The translations under genes were made by a program, and so were the position numbers. Below are positions 1-8,698 of a DNA stretch of 25,608 nt, piece by piece. The notes under the pieces are model-generated. The model ran no database searches. It was not told the DNA's origin and saw only the letters and a program-made list of their open reading frames with translations. Source of the DNA: Hydnum rufescens UP504 (Eukaryota > Basidiomycota > Agaricomycetes > Cantharellales > Hydnaceae); assembly GCA_014904985.1 (NCBI GenBank), contig MU129082.1:16552-42159 (forward strand). Direction: 5' to 3'. Numbering within the stretch: position 1 is the stretch's first letter; every line of letters starts with the position of its first letter.

Positions 1-33
1 GTTTTCGCTCGAGAACGGTCTTCTGAATGGCAT
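1..33 (-). CDS. First codons of a TPR-family paralogue, cut by the window edge
   Basis: The minus strand starts at an ATG (33-31) and reads MPFRRPFSSEN before leaving the window. The full-length gene further right begins MPFRRLFSRRK at 19043, and the surrounding DNA matches that gene's 5' flank. An in-frame TAG lies a few codons upstream (57-55), so the ATG at 33 is the likely start. This supports placing the start of the complete copy at 19043 and not at the upstream ATG at 19196. The body of the gene lies to the left of the window, so nothing can be said about its integrity. Confidence 0.5.
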   Translation of the reverse strand, partial: MPFRRPFSSEN

Positions 34-459
34 GAGGCGCTGGGCAGTCGAGATCTAGAGAGGGACTTGAAAGCGAGGTGAGGCGCTGGGATGCAAGGCG
101 GTGTGAGGCAAGTCGGATGAATCATCCTATCTATATTCAAATCCTTTGAGGCCTGCACAGCTCCAAGTAGTTACTAGTACCCAGACGCAGTGATAGACAA
201 CGCATTGTCCTCGATATGTTATGTGGTTTGGCCATCACCAAGTCCATGGATGAGTTCCCTGTTGAAGCTGTGATTGCCAGATGCTCCGCAAGCGCTTAGC
301 ACAGGTCGTTGAAGGTCGTTTCATTGGTTCACGAGATCCCGTAATCGGCAGTAATATCCCATCCCGACGGAAGCTTTTTCTTTAGTGGATTCCGTCGTAT
401 CGTTCCGTCTAGCTGCTGGAGTTTTCTTATTCCAGAATCCAGTATTTTGGGCCAGAATG
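1..459. repeat. Segmental duplication, left copy (5' end and upstream flank of TPR gene)
   Basis: This stretch matches 19010-19505 in the same orientation with scattered substitutions and small indels. Shared landmarks include ttctgaatggcatgaggcg, ttactagtacccagacg and agcgcttagcacaggtcgtt. The match stops at gccagaatg (451-459), after which the two copies have nothing in common. It shows that the TPR gene was copied together with about 430 bp of upstream DNA. Confidence 0.85.
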
Positions 460-924
460 TATAACTCCACTTTTCACAAAGTATTCTCACGTGCATCAAG
501 TGTTCACTGTACCATTTCTCAACTGGCATCGAACACGGGAATCACCGTACCGGCAATGACCGCCCTTTGTATGTAATGGTCCGCCGAGCTCCATCCGCCG
601 AGCTCCAATTGCCCTTTGATTTTCTCTTGCAGTTGTAGTGCTGCACAGTTGTAGCATTAGTGGGTTTTTTTCTGCTCTACCTAATGCTCTTGACACAGTC
701 AAGGACCTTGATGGGCTCCCTCATTAATACATGTGCTTCTACTCGTGCAACCACCTCCATTGCGGAGAACTACTGGATACTTGAACATTGTGTGAGCATC
801 TGCTGGGTAATGTAGAGCCATGGGGTTGTTTCTTCTTGGCACACTACTCTCAGAGTCGTGAGTGCATATTAGAGTAAAATGCTCCCGTCCCTTGCTTTCC
901 TAATTGGTCATCCGTCCCGCTTGG
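460..924. other. Gene-free stretch
   Basis: No convincing coding frame was found; open frames are short and match no family I recognise. The only local structure is a 14-bp tandem duplication, ccgccgagctcca repeated at 581-594 and 595-608. The segment lies between the duplicated flank and the promoter of the HECT-like gene. Confidence 0.4.
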
Positions 925-1008
925 TCACCCATCCCTCTCTTTTTTTAAAAGTTTCTCTCATCCCCTACTCTCCCCACCCTCTTTGCCTTGGATCTCTATT
1001 CCTGAGTT
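925..1008 (+). promoter_or_regulatory. Pyrimidine-rich core promoter / 5' leader
   Basis: A long CT-rich tract (about 929-1000) with an embedded tttttttaaaag (950-961) runs up to the ATG at 1009. CT-rich tracts just upstream of the start are common in fungal promoters. The location in front of a long open exon supports the role, but no transcription start can be read from sequence alone. Confidence 0.35.
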
Positions 1009-4000
1009 ATGGAGCCTGTGCGTGACCCATTGCGCGCACTTGCTGCATTATCGCCCGAGCAAATCACCTATTTGCTGAGTCTTGCTGGCCAGCAACCCGC
1101 TCCTTCCCCTTCTCTACAACTGACCCAACCAATGATACCCCATGGTCACGCAGACCTGATACGCCACCATCTCACTCCCAATGCCTCTTCTGCCTCTTCT
1201 CTAGGCGCCATTCCTGGTGTACCATCCCTTAGTGATGGTAGAACTATGCCATCACCACCTACTCTTGCTCCACCACCTGGTTCTTCCCCTCTGCTAGCTC
1301 CCAATCCTACTACAGCCCCAGCCGTTGATGGGCTGGGTCGATTGCTGATTCCGGGAGTCCATTTCGCCTCTCCAGATCTTCCAGCCTCGGGTATGCCAGT
1401 TCCCCATGAGATACGCCCATCAGGGGCAGCCCCTAGTCATGCCATTATGTCAGGTGGCCTCATGCGGCATCCACCTCAGTACCCCACACTATACCAGTAC
1501 GGTCCGCTCCCATTTGGGCCTCTCGAGCCTTCTCCACCAGTTGAATCCCCGTCGCAAGTCCTCCCATACAATGGATTTGCTCACCCCTTGGCTGGGTGGC
1601 CGCTTGTGCAGCCCGGACTACGAGGTGAAACTGGGATTCCTGGTTCCCAAGGGTATGGTTCCACCTGGGAACGAATTTCACCCGCCACACCCCACTCCCA
1701 ATGAGCCCTTCATTCGTGGTGATACCCTTAATGCAAGCCGAAAGCGTGCACAACATGCTGCTGATACAAGGGACAGTGCGATAAAGAAGAAAAAGCCTCG
1801 TGGGAATGCTATTCCACCACCCTCACTCCCTTCGCTCGGCCAAGCAAACCTCGTTTCTGGAAATAATGTAGAGAATGTAATAGTTCTCTTATACCCTGCA
1901 TCTGTATGTGCCTCTAAGATGCTGACTATCTATTCACATCTGACCACAAATCTATAGAATTCGCTACCAGATGAGCTCTTGGAGGGGAACATTCTCCATT
2001 ATTATCGTCTTGAACAGTTTGTCGAGCGCTTGGAGAAATTTGGGCATGTTTTTCGTTATCAAGCAGTCCCTCTGTCTATGAGTTTGCGGCTCCTTGCCCA
2101 GAGTGCGGTTGATGCAGCTACTGTGTCACCTCTATTGCAGGCCCATTTCCCAATTCCTCCAGGACATAGTGCCGATGACTCACTCTGTCTCGCACTTGTC
2201 CCTCCGCGATCAAAGGCCAAAGCTGGTCAGCCCCCAAATGTCGCCGACAGCAGAATTATTAGTTTCGGTGATACCGTGGAATCCCTCACCCCCAAAGGCG
2301 AGTATGGAAAATGCAAAGATCTGTGTACCCGTGTGGATCGTTATGGGATTGTCTGGCGAATATTCCATATTAGTGTGTTCCTTCTTTGGATCGCAATGCT
2401 CTTCACACCTGATTTTCTTTTGATCTAATCTAAGTGCCCAAGGTTGAAATTACCACAGCCCTTCCAGGTGATATCCATGGCACAGATTGCCGCCATCGAT
2501 GCCAAGCCCTGAGGATATATGCACAAATGCTCACTGATGATCCAAGTGGCGACAGTAGGGTCTATCCTGACAATACTGCTGAGTCTGATATATTTGGATC
2601 ATCATTTGAGACTGAAGGCTGTGAGGCTCCAGCCAGCACATCATCGACTACTTTGGTTGATGAGGGATCCCCGGAGGCATGTATAGCTAAAGGTTATTGT
2701 TATCATTGACACTGATATTCCTTAATAGGCTCCCCTACCTAGGGCTTCTGATTCTCACCTGCTTCAACCTCGCAATGTCCGCCCAGTCCAGGAGCCTCTA
2801 TGGGCACAACCATGGTCTCCCCCACCTCCAGATGAGCAGTTCTCCCCCTATCCATGGTCAATTGGGAAGCTTGCCATAGCTGCTGCAAAGTATGCTGCTG
2901 AATCTCAATTCCATGGTGAGGACCACCATTTCCCTCCACCACCTCATCAACTAGGCTCGGGTAAACTGTTTAAAAGCTATGATGATGTGGCCCATTATCT
3001 CCGTGGTATCCTTGATGATTACTATGCAGCAGGAGGCACCAATGCAGAGCAATTCCTGTTGCCGGAAAGACGCATCTCTCTTGCAGTGTATGTCCTCAAT
3101 ATCTTGATGTTTTGTCTCAGTATTGATTGATCACCAGTTCTCCCAGGGAAATTCTTGTAACCAGGAATGATGAACCTGCTGGCTTCTACACTGGTGTTTC
3201 GGTGACACGTGGTGCCATCCAACGCTTATGTGCATTGCTCTTGAAGAAATCTGCCACACAGAGGCTTGATGAACAGTATGCCTTCCGCCCATCCATGGTT
3301 ATCTCATCTTCACAATCAGAGGGTGAACCAAGCCATGTGGAGGCTTTCATTCTGGGGGCTGCCATAGGACTCCACCTCCTCTGGTGTGGCTATCTGCCCA
3401 TCAACTTTTCAATCCTGCAATTTTGGTTGGTGATAAACAGACGTGATAGTCAGTGCCTCACCAAGTCAATATTGGAGAAGTATGCGCCTGAGTTGGTCTG
3501 GTCCATTCATGAGTGGTGATCACTTACTGATGGTTCTCACATTCCGGATCGTTTGACAAGGTTTTTCCAAGTCCATCTTAATGATGCTGTGAGTTAGTCT
3601 CTAGTGTTCCAATGTTCTCCCAGGATATACTGAGGGAGATGGGTTCCAGGCTCCACGATTCATTCCATTGTCTTCTACTGGGAGGATCCATGTGCAACAT
3701 GAGATGTTGCGACGCTCACTCTTTGGAGAAGCAAGTCTCGAACATGTCAAGTATAGGGAATTTGAGCGAGGTCTGAACCTCACCTGCTCAAATGGTTTCC
3801 AGCTATTTCAGGTGTGTGCCACAGTTCCCCCATCAGTACATTGTCTTATGTTAGTGATGTGATTCTCAGCTGTTTGATAGTTTTGAAGGTGGCAATCAAA
3901 ATCTTCTTGGTGCACTTGACCTAGGCTATTTTGATACCTGGGCAAGTGTCCAAGCCTTTGTCTCTATCACAGTTGCAAGGGAAGTTGCAGATGCACTCTC

Positions 4001-4562
4001 AGCACTTCCCTCCTTCACACACACATCATTCCAAAGTCTATTTGATGACTTCATGACTGGCACTGGTATTCCACCAGGCCAACTTGTGGCTGATGTAATT
4101 GCTGCAGGAAACTTTCCTGAAAACTTGGCAGAGCTTGCTACCCACCCTGGCTTCCATTCTCGATGCTTGTTCTTCAGTGCCACCATGCGTGAGCGGCATG
4201 ATGGTGAAACTCAGATTAGGGTATGATTGACCCAGCATATGTCTCAATTATTCTCTGATACCCTTGACACACTTTAGGTCTCAGTTATGTCTAATCCTTC
4301 TCATCCAGTTTCATCCCAAAATGCCTCGACTGGAGAACCTGATGATCTCAGGGCCTTATTGTCAGTTCATGATGATACCACTGAGGCCTCATTCAGATGG
4401 GAATCGATAAAATGGGGAACATGCAGTTCATATGCAATAATTCCTGGAAACGTGATTATACGGATCTTTTTGGAAGAGCCTGAACCCATCAAGGCTGTGT
4501 TTTGCTGGCTGTTCATGGAGATAGTCCTCAATGCAAACACTAACTTTGCACATGTGCTGTAA
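1009..4562 (+). pseudogene. Multi-exon HECT E3 ubiquitin-ligase-like gene, probably broken
   Basis: About nine exons can be traced: 1009-~1652, ~1738-1867, 1958-2372, 2435-~2680, 2729-3087, 3138-3588, 3624-3811, 3870-4220 and 4278-4562. Introns 1868-1957, 2373-2434, 3088-3137, 3812-3869 and 4221-4277 join in frame with good GT/AG sites. The N-terminus is proline/serine-rich, followed by a basic KKKKPR. Later exons carry FILGAAIGLHLLWCGYLPIN, then FMTGTGIPP, then GTCSSYAIIPGN with Cys at 4422-4424. This order resembles a HECT domain: N-lobe, hinge side, then catalytic TC..IP. An in-frame TGA at 3517-3519 and frame conflicts near 1600-1740, 2690-2728 and 3589-3623 argue for a pseudogene. HECT assignment is by motif resemblance only and is moderate at best; that these exons form one gene is surer. 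Confidence 0.45.
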
Positions 4563-4659
4563 TTCTGTCACTCCAGATTCTCTCATCACATATACCCTAT
4601 TCTCTATGTATTTATTGATTGCTTCTCCTTCTCTCCTCATGTATACCCTGGTGTCTCCA

Positions 4660-4708
4660 TATTTATGTATTTATGTATTTATTTACTTAGTTATTTATTT
4701 ATTTATTG
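4660..4708. repeat. TTTA-type microsatellite
   Basis: Imperfect tetranucleotide runs (atttatgtatttatgtatttatttac then ttatttatttatttatt) follow the last exon of the HECT-like gene. The tract probably lies in or beyond its 3' region and marks the start of the AT-rich repeat block. Confidence 0.7.
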
Positions 4709-4719
4709 TAGAAACAGAG

Positions 4720-4845
4720 TGTTGTAAGCAAGAGAAAAAGGGGGAATCTCTGCTACAGTCCATGATATGGAATCAAGAATGAAGAGTGGGGGCTACCAGA
4801 TTAATTTGAATATTCAGGTCTGTATGAAGGAGGGTCTTTTGGATA
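4720..4845. repeat. Imperfect direct repeat, copy 1
   Basis: It pairs with 5552-5666. Shared blocks are gtaagca, ctacagtccatg, attcaggt/gttcaggt and gagggtctt. In the second copy an LTR begins directly after gggtctt (5667), whereas here the sequence runs on as ttggataggaag. This copy may therefore show the pre-insertion state. Confidence 0.55.
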
Positions 4846-4881
4846 GGAAGAAATCTGCTGTAAGCAGTAGTTGCCCAAGCA

Positions 4882-5285
4882 GATGAATAAAGGGGGAAAT
4901 GTGTCACAAATTCCACACTCCAAGGTCATAGTCTTAAGGGATTAGGCAAAGTGCAGTAGGATCAAAGCCCTCAAGTGGAATTTTCCAGAAATCCAGCAGC
5001 AATACTTCAGTGCTTCAAACTGGGGAGAGGGAAGACAATCAAATTTCTAGCACACTTTGCTTAATGTACAACCTGGCTATGAGATAAAATATTCAACAAA
5101 AGCAGGGGGATAGGGGAAATGTGTGGAAAAAGAAATGAAGTCAAAAGCTTCAAAACTGACAGAGATATTAATTTACAAGTCTGAGGAGAGGATAAAGCAT
5201 AAAATGACTATTTCTCCCTCCCCTATGGACAGATTCCCTTGAGGAATAGTGGAATAAGTTGTCCTGAACATCCTCTCCTTTGGAT
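4882..5285. repeat. ~400-bp interspersed element, copy A
   Basis: The sequence from atgaataaagggggaaatg to about acatcctctccttt matches the reverse complement of 5952-6361 along its whole length with scattered changes. Shared stretches include ccagcagcaatacttcagtg versus its complement, and gacagattcccttgaggaat. No coding capacity or terminal inverted repeats are visible. The purine run aaagggggaaatg followed by TGTCACA resembles a polypurine tract and LTR start, so it may be an LTR fragment and not a MITE. Confidence 0.7.
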
Positions 5286-5551
5286 ATAAGACTGCCAGAC
5301 AATATCCAATATTTGAAAATTGGAAGGGGGGATGATGTTCTCCTGAGACATGGGGGAGATTCATATGTAGAATGCCAAAGTCTCCTTTGTTTGTGACAGC
5401 CTTCATACCACTGGATAGAAATTTTTAATACCTTTCTAGGAGTGGCTATTTTGTGTGAATGTGATCAAAACTGATGGAGAAATTTGAAAAATACATCTTC
5501 TGATTGTGAACCAGCTGTTAGAATCATTCCAGAAGCCTCTGTTTCCATCTG

Positions 5552-5666
5552 GTGTAAGCAGGAAGATTATGAATCAATCCAGCTACAGTCCATGTTGTTA
5601 AGTTGAGGACAATCAAGGGGACCACAGAATCAATCCAAGTGTTCAGGTTCAAGTGGAGAGGGTCTT
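5552..5666. repeat. Imperfect direct repeat, copy 2
   Basis: Partner of 4720-4845, in the same orientation. It is cut on its right side by the LTR that starts at 5667. Confidence 0.55.
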
Positions 5667-6551
5667 TGTTACAAGTCATACTCACAACCTCAATTATGTA
5701 CACAGAATAACCAAGCCTATTGTGTCATCATGTGACCTTCCCCCTTGCACCATTGTGCCTTCCCCTTTTAGCATTTCCTATTATATACATCCCCTCCATT
5801 ATTCAAACTTATCCCTTTATTCCCAAACCCTTTTGATCTCTAGAGATGTAAGTAGTTACTTGATGTACACTTACTCCTTAGAAGATCAAGAATATATTGT
5901 CAACCAATTGAACTTTCCTTTTGTGATCTCAGTTATTGCTCACAACTCTCATCTGCGAAGGATAAGATGTCCAGGACAACTTATTCCACCATTCCTCAAG
6001 GGAATCTGTCCACAAGGGAAGGAGAAATAGTCATTTTATGTGTTATCCTATTCCCAGTCTTGTAAGTTGAATATCTCTGTCAGTTTTGAGGCTTTTGACT
6101 TCATTCCTTTTTCTACATATTCCCCCTATCCCCCTGCTTCTGTCAAATATTTAATCTCATATCTGGGTTGTATATTAAGTGAACTGTGTTGAAAATTCCA
6201 TTGTCTTCCCCCTCCCCAGTTTGAAGCACTGAAGTATTGCTGCTGGATTTCTGGGAAAATTCCACCTGAGGACACTGTTCCTACTTCACTTTGTCTAGGG
6301 CCACAAGACTAGGACCTTAGAGTGTGGTATTTGTGGCACATTTTCCCCTTTATTCATTTGTCTCTCACAAACTTCCCTCTCATGTTAAGTCTCATTCAGA
6401 ATTAGTCTTCCTGCCTCCTCTCACATATTCATCTTTTGTGACCTTACATAATCCTTGCCCCACAACTCCTTGTCAATCATATTAAGGGACTTTCTCTCAT
6501 ACTCAACCCAATTACATAATTGATTCCTTGTACTATGAACAACCCTTAACA
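5667..6551 (+). mobile_element. Old LTR, interrupted by a nested insertion
   Basis: The sequence begins TGTTACAAGTCATACTC and ends AACCCTTAACA. Its two halves (5667-5951 and 6362-6551) align collinearly with the uninterrupted LTR at 7342-7799. The middle is replaced by a ~410-bp foreign element. The LTR portions contain no CpG; most CpG sites of the younger copy appear here as TpG or CpA. No clear target-site duplication remains (gtctt on the left, ataag on the right). It carries no coding sequence, so it is a solo LTR or remnant. Confidence 0.75.
5952..6361 (-). mobile_element. ~400-bp interspersed element, copy B, inserted in the LTR
   Basis: Reverse-complement copy of 4882-5285. It splits the LTR, and CTCTCA occurs on both sides (5946-5951 and 6362-6367) while the intact LTR has it once. 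This fits a 6-bp target-site duplication. Its ends are not inverted repeats of each other. It contains a single CpG close to its left end. Confidence 0.65.
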
Positions 6552-6942
6552 ATAAGGGGAGTTGCATATGAGCACAACTCACTCAGTAAGCAGCTACATT
6601 TACTATATCAGGCCAACCTCCCTTTTTCTCCTGCATTAGATAGTAGCCTGGCCCTTTAGCCAGCTATAGCACCTCACTCTTATTCCCTCTCCCCTTCCCT
6701 CCACATGTACAAGGCAAAGCTAGTGCCTAGCTTCATACATGGCTCACCTATTCAAAGCCAGTGCTTAGAGTGGGAGGATTTATTCTCTTATTCTGTTACA
6801 GGAAAGTTGACTCTGCCTCATCTAACAACAACTCCCATGTATGTTCACAGTCAAACATTGTGTTATTACAATTGGTGTGATACATAGACAAAACTATGCA
6901 AGTTGAATTGCTATGGCCACATTTAGCTGGCTCAAGGTAAAT
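6552..6942. other. CpG-free AT-rich spacer without a recognisable gene
   Basis: No supported coding frame was found. A minus-strand open frame (7203-6796) of 135 codons overlaps the right part but matches nothing I know and has no Kozak-like or splice support. Confidence 0.35.
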
Positions 6943-7003
6943 ACAATTTGAGGTGGCCTGTTGAAGTGCCATGGATGGATAAATAATTGTCTCATATACA
7001 AGG
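6943..7003. repeat. Direct repeat split by the solo LTR, copy 1
   Basis: acaatttgaggtggcctgtt and gaagtgccatggatgg match 7285-7341 in the same orientation. After 7003 this copy continues into acaaggtggagg, which resembles the sequence to the right of the solo LTR (acaagttaaagg, 7802 onward). It thus shows the second copy without the LTR. Confidence 0.65.
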
Positions 7004-7203
7004 TGGAGGAAGAATGAATAGGCTACAATTCCAGTGACTTGGAACCCATGCCATTTAATAATCAAAGGAAGGATTGAAATGAAAAGAAGCAAACTGAGGT
7101 GAATTGGATTTGTTTGAGGAGGCAGTTGGGTTTTGGATGGGAATTGTATGTAGTAGGGATTTATCCCTCCAACAATGGGATGTATATTAACTGCCAGAAA
7201 CAT

Positions 7204-7275
7204 GAAATTCCATTGTCTTCCCCCTCACCCCAGTCTGAAACATTGAGGAACTGCTACTGGTTTTAGGGTAAGTTC
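7204..7275 (-). repeat. ~400-bp interspersed element, partial copy C
   Basis: attccattgtcttccccctc followed by ccccagt, tgaa and ctgctactgg matches the internal part of copy B at about 6197-6270. Only about 70 bp is left, and no boundaries can be set. Confidence 0.55.
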
Positions 7276-7284
7276 CCTAAACCC

Positions 7285-7341
7285 ACAATTTGGTGTTGCC
7301 TGTTGAAGTGCCATGAATGGACAATAAATTGCCTCATGTAC
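7285..7341. repeat. Direct repeat split by the solo LTR, copy 2
   Basis: Partner of 6943-7003 (tgttgaagtgccatgaatgg). It ends in tgtac, the 5-bp target-site duplication of the LTR that follows. Confidence 0.65.
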
Positions 7342-7799
7342 TGTTACGAGTCGTACTCATAACCTCGCTTACATACGCAGAATAACCAAGCCAATTGCGC
7401 CATCATGTGACCTTCCCCCTTGCTGCCATTGTGCCTTCCTCTTTCAGCATTTCCTATTATATACATCCCTCCTTTATTCAACACCCCTTTATCCATAAAC
7501 CCTTTTGATCTCTAATAGTATAAGTAGTTACTTGATGTACACTTGCTCTTTAGAAGATTGAGAATATATTGTCAACCGATTGAATTCCCCTTTTGCGATC
7601 TCAGTTATCGCTCGCAACTCTCATCTTAAAACCTTTGCATATTAAGTCTCAAGAAGCCGGTCTTCCTCGTACGTACTCATCTCTCGTGACTTATGTAATC
7701 CCCACTTTGTGACTTCCTCATCAATCACCTTAAGGGCATTTCCTTGTATTTGACTCGATTATGTCATTGTATCTTTTGCCTCGAGTACAACCCTTAACA
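7342..7799 (+). mobile_element. Solo LTR (458 bp) with 5-bp target-site duplication
   Basis: It starts TGTTACGAGTCGTACTC and ends CCCTTAACA, so it has the TG...CA ends of a retroviral-type LTR. The direct flanks are TGTAC at 7337-7341 and TGTAC at 7800-7804, a perfect 5-bp duplication as made by LTR retrotransposon integrases. No internal region, primer-binding site or gag/pol frame adjoins it, so it is the product of LTR-LTR recombination. It keeps 15 CpGs by my count, unlike the surrounding DNA. Ty3 or Ty1 class cannot be told from the LTR alone. Confidence 0.85.
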
Positions 7800-7804
7800 T
7801 GTAC

Positions 7805-8690
7805 AAGTTAAAGGAATGATGCAGATTTGTGGAATTCAGAGGTATGGGATTCAGGGTCTTTCTCAAATAAGTCAAGGGTGTGGGAATTGGAGGTGTTAAT
7901 TTGGTCATATCCGAATTAGGGAGTGGGGAGGAACCAGAGAAGGGAGGAGGTTCCAGATCCAAGGAATCAGTCCAGTCTATAGGACTAGGGCCATTCCACA
8001 TAGCCTGACAAGTTAGTAGCTCTTGAAGGGAAAGAGTTTCTATGCCCACAAGGGCAAAGTAAGAGGGCTTGGCCATTGAGGCTAGGGTCACACAGTGTGT
8101 AGTGCAGAATCTGTAAGTCCATGACTCCATGAGATGGACAGATGATGGTTGTAGAAAAGATCCCTTATCTGGGCATTGCCATGGCTCCTTCTGTACAGGA
8201 AGTATGACTAAGGAAACCTATGTAAGAAGAGGGGCAATTCCCAGGGCAGCACCAAACTCCTCTTATGAGGAGAAGCTTTCCACCAGTTTGGTCTTAGAAA
8301 ACTATAGTAAATCCATTTTAAAAGAGTGAAGTTGCCCTATGGCCTAAGGGACTCATAACACCACTAACAGGAGGGCAGATTGGTTCTTTACCAGCAGATG
8401 ACTAGATCCACTACTTCCTAAGCCAATCTATCCAGAGGAAAGGGTGGGGTGGCTGTTATTTGCCCAATTCACCTGATTTCACTATCTGCCTATCTCAGAA
8501 TCTAAACCAGTTCCTTGTGACTTGGCTTACTCTTCTTTCTCCTGAGCAAGGGGACAAATCCCCTACAAAACTGACAGGAGAGTAAAGCAGTATAATTGAA
8601 ACATTATTAGGCAGTCTATTTCTCCCATTCTACTCCCTTCCTACTGAGTGGCTCAACTGCTCCTACAAAAAGAGTATGAGAGAATAGTAA
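7805..8690. other. CpG-poor stretch, no recognised gene
   Basis: A 123-codon minus-strand open frame (8130-7759) runs partly into the solo LTR, so its 3' end is not ancestral. It is leucine/proline-rich and matches no family I recognise. The left end continues the direct repeat seen at 7004 onward, so this is probably old mobile-element DNA. Confidence 0.35.
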
Positions 8691-8698
8691 TGGAATCA

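Noticed and set aside
4660..4708. TTTA repeat as a polyadenylation or regulatory signal
   Set aside because: It is a simple microsatellite; nothing beyond AT-richness supports a specific function.
5667..7799. The two LTRs as 5' and 3' ends of one retrotransposon
   Set aside because: The right LTR has its own perfect TGTAC duplication, the two differ strongly in CpG decay, and the ~790 bp between them holds no gag/pol frame, primer-binding site or polypurine tract at the expected places.
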